Source: Flavobacteriaceae bacterium (GTDB lineage Bacteria > Bacteroidota > Bacteroidia > Flavobacteriales > Flavobacteriaceae). From it: a DNA stretch of 25,272 nucleotides. Shown piece after piece: positions 9,133 through 15,677 of this stretch. Every line of letters starts with the position of its first letter. Position 1 is the first letter of the stretch. The position numbers were made by a program, and so were the translations under genes. Under the pieces are notes generated by a model. The model saw only the letters and a program-made list of their open reading frames with translations, searched no databases and was not told the origin of the DNA. The DNA lies in the NCBI GenBank assembly GCA_002700405.1, contig PACY01000015.1, positions 6,604 through 31,875 of the forward strand, written 5' to 3'.

Positions 9133-10677
9133 TTATAATTTAATTGTTTTTCCATCTTCTTGAGTAAAGTGATATTCCAGATATTTATATGCATCTCTTG
9201 GAATAATTTTTACCCATTTCTGATATTTAAAATACCATTTTAATCTAATTGATGGATATCCTTTTTCTAAATAGGCTGCAATAAATGGATGTGTATTCAG
9301 TGTAAATTTTTTATATCCATTATTATACACTTGCTCTAATTCTTCTGATATTTTTTCAATTAAAATTATTGGTGCTTCTACTTCATTTCTATTATTACTA
9401 GGGTTTTCTTCTCTAGTTTTAATTTTCATTTCTGGTCTAACTCTTTGCCTAGTAATTTGAATTAGTCCAAATTTACTTGGTGGAAGTATTTTATGTTTTG
9501 CTCGATCTTCACTCATTTCTGTTTTTAAATGATTAAACAGTTTTTTTCTATTCTCGGCTTTACCTTGATCTATAAAATCAACAACAATAATGCCGCCCAT
9601 ATCTCTTAACCTAAGCTGTCTTGCTATCTCTGTAGCTGCTATTAAATTTACTTCTAGAGCTGATTCTTCTTGATTTTTTGATGATGACTTTCTATTGCCA
9701 CTATTTACATCAACTACATGAAGAGCTTCAGTATGTTCAATAACTAGATATGAACCTTTAGTCATTGATACAGTTTTACCAAATGAAGTTTTTATTTGTC
9801 TTTCGATTCCATATTTTTCAAATATTGGAATATCAGATTTATAAAATTTAATAATTGATTCTCTTTTTGGAGCTATTTTATTTACATAATCTTTTATTTG
9901 TATGTAAAGAGCTTCGTCATCAACAATAATTGAAGTAAAAGTTTCATCAAATACATCTCTTAGTATCTTAGATGATTTATTCATCTCTGTTAAAACTTTA
10001 CTTGGTGGATTTGCTTTATGCAGTTTTCTGCACATTGCTATCCATCTATTTTTTAAATTTTGTAAATCTCTATCTAGTTCTGCTACTTTTTTGCCTTTAG
10101 CAACTGTTCGAATTATTACACCAAACCCTTTTGGAGCAATACTTTTTACAAGCCTCTTTAATCGATCCTTTTCTTCATCGTCTCCAATTTTTTGTGAAAT
10201 TGATATTCGATTAGAAAAAGGAACCAAAACTAAATACCTTCCTGCTAATGATAATTCGGAAGTTATCCTTGGTCCTTTTGTCGAAATAGGTTCTTTAACT
10301 ATTTGAACAAGAATACTTTGATTTGGTTTAAGTACATCTGACATTAGACCATTTTTTTCTATATCTTGCTCAACAGGGAAATTTTTTAAAGAGTAATTCT
10401 TTAGTTTTCCAGAGTTTACACCCTTAATAAAATTCAATAATGTAGGAAGTTTTGGACCTAAATCATGATAATGTAGAAATCCATCTTTTTTATATCCAAC
10501 ATTGACAAAAGCTGCATTTAATGCAGGCATTGTCTTTCTAACTTTAGCTAAGAATATATCTCCAACAGAAAAATTAACGTTTTCATCATCTTTTTGAAAT
10601 TCAATAATTTTACTGTCTTTTAATAAGGCAAAATCAATATTATTTGAACTAGAACGAATTATTAATTCTTTATTCAT
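9133..10677 (-). CDS. rng: Ribonuclease E/G family endoribonuclease (RNase G)
   Basis: This is a single-strand-specific endoribonuclease for rRNA maturation and mRNA turnover, 514 residues, close to RNase G length and without a long RNase E degradosome scaffold. An S1-like RNA-binding region spans about residues 36-130 (GDIFLAKVRKTMPALNAAFV, then GFLHY), interrupted by an insertion of about 45 residues. The 5' sensor/RNase H-like region includes GPRIT and the dyad-like ISISQKI. The catalytic core has DVNSGN (Asp323) and IVVDFID (Asp367), matching the E. coli RNase E metal ligands Asp303 and Asp346, plus ARQLRLRDMGG. The Cys-Pro-x-Cys Zn-link that follows RQR-x-RP in E. coli is absent: the sequence reads RQRVRPEMKIKTREENP. 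A 157-nt leader with stem-loops precedes it. Confidence 0.95.
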   Translation of the reverse strand: MNKELIIRSSSNNIDFALLKDSKIIEFQKDDENVNFSVGDIFLAKVRKTMPALNAAFVNVGYKKDGFLHYHDLGPKLPTLLNFIKGVNSGKLKNYSLKNFPVEQDIEKNGLMSDVLKPNQSILVQIVKEPISTKGPRITSELSLAGRYLVLVPFSNRISISQKIGDDEEKDRLKRLVKSIAPKGFGVIIRTVAKGKKVAELDRDLQNLKNRWIAMCRKLHKANPPSKVLTEMNKSSKILRDVFDETFTSIIVDDEALYIQIKDYVNKIAPKRESIIKFYKSDIPIFEKYGIERQIKTSFGKTVSMTKGSYLVIEHTEALHVVDVNSGNRKSSSKNQEESALEVNLIAATEIARQLRLRDMGGIIVVDFIDQGKAENRKKLFNHLKTEMSEDRAKHKILPPSKFGLIQITRQRVRPEMKIKTREENPSNNRNEVEAPIILIEKISEELEQVYNNGYKKFTLNTHPFIAAYLEKGYPSIRLKWYFKYQKWVKIIPRDAYKYLEYHFTQEDGKTIKL

Positions 10678-10834
10678 CTTTTCAATATTATACAGTTATA
10701 ATTAACTGATTATTAATAATTATTCAATTCAGCAATTCATTAATTGCAAACGCTATTATTGCAACTATTAAATGAATTTAATTTCAAAGAACTTGGTTGA
10801 TTTAATTAGTTCAATTAACATTATAATGTTAATC
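10678..10834 (-). promoter_or_regulatory. rng leader with three small stem-loops
   Basis: No gene is seen in this 157-nt interval upstream of rng. It contains three inverted repeats: CAGTTA/TAACTG at 10693-10708 (4-base loop), GCAATT/AATTGC at 10732-10747 (4-base loop), and a perfect 20-bp palindrome at 10814-10833 centred on ATTATAAT, directly after the upstream small gene. None has a T run in the minus direction, so they are not obvious terminators. They could be part of an rng leader or processing sites. No TAnnTTTG element was found here, so rng may be read from the HU promoter. Confidence 0.35.
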
Positions 10835-10927
10835 TTAATCTTTTTTCTTATGACGGTTAGCTCTACGTCTTTTCTTTCTTTTATGAGTAGCTACTTTATG
10901 TCTTTTACGTTTTTTACCACTAGGCAT
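10835..10927 (-). CDS. Tiny basic ribosomal protein, COX24/AURKAIP1-like (bS22 type)
   Basis: A 30-residue frame starts at the ATG complementary to 10925-10927: MPSGKKRKRHKVATHKRKKR, then RRANRHKKKD, then two in-frame stop codons. About 60% of residues are Lys or Arg. I recognise the MPSGKKRKRHK-x-ATHKRKKR signature as the Bacteroidota AURKAIP1/COX24-domain mini-protein, related to mitochondrial small-subunit protein mS38 and to actinobacterial bS22. It probably binds 16S rRNA in the small ribosomal subunit. It follows HU by 13 nt on the same strand, so the two are likely co-transcribed. It is easily missed because of its length; a 60-codon open frame on the opposite strand is only its antisense. 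Confidence 0.88.
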   Translation of the reverse strand: MPSGKKRKRHKVATHKRKKRRRANRHKKKD

Positions 10928-10940
10928 ATGTCAATATTTT

Positions 10941-11231
10941 TTAATCAATCTTAACTTTACTCTTTACTCCCTTAACAAAAAATTTGGAAGGTTTAAATGC
11001 TGGAATATTGTGAGCAGGGATCTTTATAGTAGTATTATTTTTAATATTTCTACCTGTTTTTTCAGCTCTTTTTTTTACAATAAAGCTTCCAAAACCCCTT
11101 AGATATACATTCTCTCCATTTTCAAGAGAATTGATTATTTCTTTCATTAATGATTCAACTGTAAGTTGAACATCCACTTTTTCAATTCCCAAATTTTTGG
11201 AAATGTTTGATACAATATCAGCTTTAGTCAT
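10941..11231 (-). CDS. hup: HU/IHF-family DNA-binding protein
   Basis: This 96-residue nucleoid protein bends and compacts DNA as a dimer. The sequence opens MTKADIVSNISKNLGIEK (helix-turn-helix dimer arms). It has the conserved NVYLRGFGSF core at about residues 41-50 and the beta-arm KKRAEKTGRNIKNNTTIKIP, where the usual intercalating Pro of the RNP tip is Ile (GRNI). It ends with PAFKPSKFFVKGV. Length is standard. The gene is divergent from mutY and followed after 13 nt by the COX24-like mini-gene. In flavobacteria an HU/IHF gene beside mutY-ssb-gldE-gldD is a conserved arrangement. Confidence 0.95.
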   Translation of the reverse strand: MTKADIVSNISKNLGIEKVDVQLTVESLMKEIINSLENGENVYLRGFGSFIVKKRAEKTGRNIKNNTTIKIPAHNIPAFKPSKFFVKGVKSKVKID

Positions 11232-11273
11232 AGATTAATTTTTATTAATTACTAATATATTTCAACAATGGCG

Positions 11274-11281
11274 CAAATATA
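11274..11281 (-). promoter_or_regulatory. -7 promoter element (TATATTTG) for HU
   Basis: On the minus strand this reads TATATTTG, an exact match to TAnnTTTG. About 20 bases upstream is GTTTA, a weak version of the TTTG -33 box. The expected start site near 11268 would give a leader of roughly 37 nt before the HU ATG at 11231. Confidence 0.6.
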
Positions 11282-11361
11282 TGTATTTTAATTTCAATAT
11301 TTAAACCCTGATTAGTTTAATTTTTTGATTAAATATTTAATTTAGATCTAATATTTTATAA

Positions 11362-12429
11362 ATGAATTTTACATCTTCTATATTAAATTGGTATAAAAAA
11401 AATAAGAGAGATCTACCATGGAGAAGGAGCTCTGATCCCTATAAGGTATGGATTTCAGAAATTATTCTGCAGCAAACCAGAATTGATCAGGGACTGCCAT
11501 ATTACTTAAAATTTGTAAAAAAATATCCTAATATTACTTCTTTAGCAAAAGCTAATGAGCAAGACATATTAATATTATGGCAAGGTCTAGGATACTATTC
11601 TAGAGCTAGAAACTTATTAAAAACTGCTAAGACAATTGTCAAAACCCTTGACGGGGAGTTCCCAGATAGTCAAGTGGAACTAAAAAAACTTGATGGTATA
11701 GGAGAATACACTGCTAGTGCTATTTCTTCAATATGCTTTAATGAAAGAAGAGCCGTTGTAGATGGAAATGTATACAGAGTAATTTCTAGATTCTATGGTA
11801 TAGATAAAGCAATTAATAGTTATGATGGTCAAAAGTATTTTTCAGAGATTGCCCAAGATTTAGCTCCTAATAAATCATGTGGAGACTATAATCAAGGGAT
11901 AATGGATTTTGGCTCTTTAATTTGTAAGCCAAAGCTTCCTTTATGTATGGAATGCATGCTAGCTAGTAATTGTATTGCAAAAAAATCAAATAGAATAGAT
12001 TATTTCCCCGTTAAAATAAAAAGAAAAGCTCCTAAAATTGTTCATTTTAACTACATAGTATTTTTAGATTCTAAGTACAAAACTTATATAAATCAAATAG
12101 AAAATGGTATATGGAAAAATTTATTTCAATTTCCATTAATTGAGTCTAACAAAGAACTAGATAAGGATAAAATAATGACTAATAAAGGCTTAAACAAATT
12201 GATTAATTTAGAAAATTGTGAGATAAAATTATTTAATACTAAACCAATAGTTCATAAATTATCACATAGGATTATTTATACAAAATTTTGGATTTTATCT
12301 ATTGAAAATTCTAACGATAATTCAATTGAATTTATAGATATTAAGAAATATCCAGTTCCAAAACTTATACAAAATTTCTTAGAAAAATTTAATTATAAAA
12401 CATTTTTAAAAACATTTAGTTATAAATGA
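11362..12429 (+). CDS. mutY: A/G-specific adenine DNA glycosylase
   Basis: The enzyme removes adenine mispaired with 8-oxoguanine in base-excision repair. This 355-residue protein has WISEIILQQTR with catalytic Glu33, the helix-hairpin-helix LDGIGEYTASA (about 110-120), and VVDGNV with Asp134. It has a complete iron-sulphur ligand set C-x6-C-x2-C-x5-C (Cys188, 195, 198, 204). The C-terminal third is a divergent NUDIX-like MutY domain (FNYIVFLDS, VHKLSHRIIYTKFW) that recognises 8-oxoG. It starts the plus-strand block mutY-ssb-gldE-gldD-DMT; ssb follows after 30 nt. The upstream 130-bp gap is shared with HU, and no clear plus-strand -7 element was found in it. Confidence 0.96.
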   Translation: MNFTSSILNWYKKNKRDLPWRRSSDPYKVWISEIILQQTRIDQGLPYYLKFVKKYPNITSLAKANEQDILILWQGLGYYSRARNLLKTAKTIVKTLDGEFPDSQVELKKLDGIGEYTASAISSICFNERRAVVDGNVYRVISRFYGIDKAINSYDGQKYFSEIAQDLAPNKSCGDYNQGIMDFGSLICKPKLPLCMECMLASNCIAKKSNRIDYFPVKIKRKAPKIVHFNYIVFLDSKYKTYINQIENGIWKNLFQFPLIESNKELDKDKIMTNKGLNKLINLENCEIKLFNTKPIVHKLSHRIIYTKFWILSIENSNDNSIEFIDIKKYPVPKLIQNFLEKFNYKTFLKTFSYK

Positions 12430-12459
12430 TATATTTATTTAAATTAGATAAAAAAAAAT

Positions 12460-12900
12460 ATGTCAGGAACATTAAATAAAGTTATGCTTATTGGTCATCT
12501 TGGAGATGATGTTAAAATCCATAGATTCGAGGATGGAGGCTGTGTAGGTAGATTCCCATTAGCCACAAATGAGACCTATTTAAATAAACAAACCAATGAA
12601 AGAGTATCAAATACTGAATGGCATAACATCATTTTAAGAAATAAGGCTGCTGAAATATGTGAGAAATATTTGTCTAAGGGAGATAAGGTATATATTGAGG
12701 GAAGAATAAAAACAAGAAAATGGCAGGATGATAAAGGACTGGACAGGTATTCAACTGAAATTAATTGTACAGAATTCACATTTTTATCAAACAAACAAGA
12801 TTCTCAAGCAGATATGAATTCAAGTTCTTCAACTCCTGCTAAACAGCAAGATAACACAAGTTCTGAGGATTCTAATTCAAGCGATGATTTGCCTTTTTAG
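12460..12900 (+). CDS. ssb: Single-stranded DNA-binding protein
   Basis: This 146-residue OB-fold protein (about residues 3-110: NKVMLIGHLGDD, VSNTEWHNIILRNKAAE, GDKVYIEGRIKTRKWQDDKG) is followed by a Ser/Gln/Asn-rich linker. The acidic tip SSDDLPF is the classic SSB C-terminal peptide that recruits replication and repair proteins. It lies between mutY and gldE in the same orientation, with gaps of 30 and 22 nt, so it is probably co-transcribed. The ATG is preceded by an A-rich stretch, as is usual for Bacteroidota translation starts. Confidence 0.96.
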   Translation: MSGTLNKVMLIGHLGDDVKIHRFEDGGCVGRFPLATNETYLNKQTNERVSNTEWHNIILRNKAAEICEKYLSKGDKVYIEGRIKTRKWQDDKGLDRYSTEINCTEFTFLSNKQDSQADMNSSSSTPAKQQDNTSSEDSNSSDDLPF

Positions 12901-12922
12901 AATACACATAATTCCTAATTAG

Positions 12923-14221
12923 TTGAATATATTTATTACAGAAATTACCTCTCTTATTTTTATAGATTACCAATTTAATTTTGATATTTTTTTATTGGTT
13001 ATTCTGTTGATTTGCTCTGCTTTAATCTCAGGATCTGAAGTTGCATTATTTTCATTATCAAAAAGTGATATTAAATCAAAATCAGATTTAAAATCTTTTA
13101 ATATTATAAGTAATTTATTACAAGAGCCAAACAAGCTTTTGGCAACAATATTAATTGTAGATAATTTTTGTAATATAGGTGTAGTAATTTTATTTACTAA
13201 AATAGGAGAAGGTCTGTTTACTAATATAACTTCTCCAATAATAAAATTTATTTTAGAGATAGTAGTTGCTACTTTTTTGATATTACTTTTTGGGGAGATT
13301 TTGCCAAAAATATATGCATCTCGGAACAATATCAATTTTTCCAGGTTTATTGCATATCCATTACGAATTTTAGATATAATTTTTACCCCGTTAAGTTCCC
13401 CAATGCAAAAATTCTCAAATTATATTAAGGATAGCCTTGCTATACAAAATTCAAATATAAGTATTGATCAAATTTCTCATGCATTAGATTTAACAAGACC
13501 AGAAGATACTACTAAACAAGAACAAAAGATTTTAAAAGGAATAGTGAATTTTGGCAATATTGAGACAAAGGAGATAATGCGTCCAAGAATAGATATTTTT
13601 GCATTAGAAATGGATATAAGTTCAGATGAAGTTCTAAGGTCAATAGTAGCAACTAATTTTTCAAGAATTCCAGTATATGATGATAATTTAGACAAGATAA
13701 TAGGCGTTTTGCATATTAAGGATTTATTACCATTTTTAGACACAAAAGATTTCCAATGGAAGGAATTACTTAGGGAGCCTTTATTTATTCCAGAAAACAA
13801 AAAACTTGATGATTTAATGCTAGAATTTCAAGAGAAGAAAGTTCATCTAGCTATAGTTGTAGATGAATATGGCGGAACGTCTGGGCTAGTCTCTTTAGAG
13901 GATGTAATTGAAGAAATAGTTGGCGATATATCTGATGAATTTGATGATGACAACTTATTATATTCAAAGGTTGATGATAATAATTTCATTTTTGATGGCA
14001 AAACTAGTTTACATGATTTATGTCGTATTGTAAAAATTGATAAGGAAATTTTTGATGAATATAAAGGAGATGCTGAAACAATAGCAGGTTTTATATTAGA
14101 AATATCAAATAGTTTTCCAAAAAAGAATAGTAAAATAAATTTTATGAAATTTATTTTTAAAATAGAATCAATTGATCGAAAGAGAATTAAACAAATAAAA
14201 TTAACGATCTTAAATAAATGA
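12923..14221 (+). CDS. gldE: Gliding motility/T9SS-associated membrane protein GldE (CNNM/CorC-like)
   Basis: This 432-residue inner-membrane protein belongs to the DUF21-CBS-CorC/HlyC superfamily. Hydrophobic segments at about 22-42, 74-95, 104-128 and 138-155 form the DUF21 domain (SALISGSEVALFSLS, FGEILPKIYASR). A CBS pair follows (MRPRIDIFALEMD near 218; VVDEYGGTSGLVSLEDVIEE near 313-333), then a CorC/HlyC transporter-associated domain to the end. In Flavobacterium johnsoniae, gldE is next to gldD and overexpression of gldE partly suppresses a gldD defect. The only plausible start is TTG at 12923, because the next in-frame ATG would remove the membrane domain. The stop overlaps the gldD start (ATGA). 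Confidence 0.93.
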   Translation: MNIFITEITSLIFIDYQFNFDIFLLVILLICSALISGSEVALFSLSKSDIKSKSDLKSFNIISNLLQEPNKLLATILIVDNFCNIGVVILFTKIGEGLFTNITSPIIKFILEIVVATFLILLFGEILPKIYASRNNINFSRFIAYPLRILDIIFTPLSSPMQKFSNYIKDSLAIQNSNISIDQISHALDLTRPEDTTKQEQKILKGIVNFGNIETKEIMRPRIDIFALEMDISSDEVLRSIVATNFSRIPVYDDNLDKIIGVLHIKDLLPFLDTKDFQWKELLREPLFIPENKKLDDLMLEFQEKKVHLAIVVDEYGGTSGLVSLEDVIEEIVGDISDEFDDDNLLYSKVDDNNFIFDGKTSLHDLCRIVKIDKEIFDEYKGDAETIAGFILEISNSFPKKNSKINFMKFIFKIESIDRKRIKQIKLTILNK

Positions 14222-14805
14222 GAAATTATATATGCCTAATTTTCATCATTTTCCTTGGATGTGAAAATTATTTACTTCCGAAACAGTCTGGATATTTAAG
14301 ATTAGACTATCCTAGTCCTGAATATGCTACATTTGGAGTAGATAAACCAGGGCTCCCATTTTTCTTTGATACAAATAATAAATTATCTAATATATCAGAT
14401 ATAGATATAAATTCTGAAACTATTGATTTTATTATCAAATATAATGCGCTTGATGCGCAAATAAATTTTCAATATAAAAGTGTTAATTCTAAGGACCATT
14501 TAGATGCTTATATAATTGATCTAAAAAAAACAATTGAAACACATTCATTAATGGCAAATAGCATAATAGTTAGAGATTATACTTTAGAAGAAAGGAATAT
14601 TTATGGAAGAATATTTGATCTATCTGGAAATGTTGCTTCTCCATATCAGTTTTTTTTGACTGATAATATCAATAATATCATATCAGGATTTGTATATTTT
14701 AATATTAAGCCTAATTATGATTCTATTTTACCAGCTATTAATTATATAGAAAATGATATAATTAAATTAATTGAATCATTCAATTGGAATAACAATGCTA
14801 AATGA
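14218..14805 (+). CDS. gldD: Gliding motility lipoprotein GldD
   Basis: This 195-residue lipoprotein has signal peptide MRNYICLIFIIFLGC, lipobox FLGC and lipidated Cys15. The sequence then has the GldD signature GYLRLDYPSPEY, followed by LPFFFD. GldD is required for gliding and for type IX secretion in F. johnsoniae. The ATG overlaps the gldE stop as ATGA (14218-14221), and its own stop overlaps the next start in the same way, which implies translational coupling. Marine Bacteroidota that do not glide also keep gldD for secretion, so motility cannot be inferred from it alone. Confidence 0.93.
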   Translation: MRNYICLIFIIFLGCENYLLPKQSGYLRLDYPSPEYATFGVDKPGLPFFFDTNNKLSNISDIDINSETIDFIIKYNALDAQINFQYKSVNSKDHLDAYIIDLKKTIETHSLMANSIIVRDYTLEERNIYGRIFDLSGNVASPYQFFLTDNINNIISGFVYFNIKPNYDSILPAINYIENDIIKLIESFNWNNNAK

Positions 14806-15677
14806 AAAAGTGGATTTATCTTGTTAGCTTGTCATTAATATGGGGGAGTTCTTTTATTCTTATAAAAAAGGCATTAATTGGTTTAACACCAGTTCAGTTA
14901 GGATCACTAAGAATAATATTCTCATCTATCATTATTTTTGCGTTTGCCTGGAATACTCTAAAAATAATATCTAAGAAGGAATGGAAATGGATAATTATTT
15001 CAGCCTTCCTTGGTAGTTTTTTTCCAGCCTTTCTTTTTGCTTTTGCAGAAACTGAAATAGACAGTTCAATAGCATCAGTTTTAAATTCGCTAGTCCCATT
15101 AAACACAGTTATTATTGGAGCAATTGTCTTTAAAATAGCCTCATCAAAAAAACAGATTATTGGGGTTTTTGTAGGCTTTATTGGAACTTACTTATTAATA
15201 GATAGAGGAATGCACTTAAATCCTGATCAAAATTACTTATATGCAGGATTGGTGATACTATGCTCATTTTTATATGGTTTTAATGTAAATATTATAAAAA
15301 AATACTTGAACGATGTTCCCGCAGTAACCATTGCTGCAGGTCATTTTTCTGTTATTTTTATACCTGCTATTATAATTTTTTCACTATCCGATTTTAAATC
15401 AGATCAAATTTATGATCCAGACACCATTAAATCAATAGGATATGTACTGATTCTATCTACTTTTGGAACGGCGCTTGCTAAAGTTCTATTCAATAAATTA
15501 GTGCAAATGTCTACTGCAGTTTTTGCATCATCTGTTACATATTCCCTATTAATTGTCTCCTTATTTTGGGGAATATTAGATGGTGAACTTTTTAGTTTTA
15601 ACCAACTTATGGCTACAATACTAATTGTATTGGGCGTTTTACTGTCTAGTAGAAAACCTAGGCAATCTTTAGATTAA
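14802..15677 (+). CDS. EamA-family (DMT) transporter
   Basis: This 291-residue inner-membrane protein has about ten hydrophobic helices arranged as two EamA repeats (about 4-132 and 145-284). The first starts WIYLVSLSLIWGSSFILIKK, the typical opening of drug/metabolite transporter superfamily members. The substrate cannot be predicted from sequence; relatives export amino acids, metabolites or drugs. Its ATG overlaps the gldD stop (ATGA), so it is translationally coupled to gldD, although a functional link to gliding or secretion is not established. The stop codon overlaps the stop of the convergent M16 gene by 3 bases. Confidence 0.9.
   Translation: MKKWIYLVSLSLIWGSSFILIKKALIGLTPVQLGSLRIIFSSIIIFAFAWNTLKIISKKEWKWIIISAFLGSFFPAFLFAFAETEIDSSIASVLNSLVPLNTVIIGAIVFKIASSKKQIIGVFVGFIGTYLLIDRGMHLNPDQNYLYAGLVILCSFLYGFNVNIIKKYLNDVPAVTIAAGHFSVIFIPAIIIFSLSDFKSDQIYDPDTIKSIGYVLILSTFGTALAKVLFNKLVQMSTAVFASSVTYSLLIVSLFWGILDGELFSFNQLMATILIVLGVLLSSRKPRQSLD

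Noticed and set aside
10814..10833. The 20-bp palindrome after the bS22-like gene as an intrinsic terminator
   Set aside because: It is almost entirely A/T and has no T run in the minus direction; kept only as part of the rng leader.
10772..10954. A 60-codon open frame on the plus strand
   Set aside because: It is the antisense of the minus-strand COX24-like mini-gene; the minus frame has a clear family signature, while this one has only hydrophobic low-complexity residues.
12967..13800. Two open frames of 122 and 107 codons antisense to gldE
   Set aside because: They mirror the strongly conserved gldE coding sequence, show no family motif and have no start context of their own.
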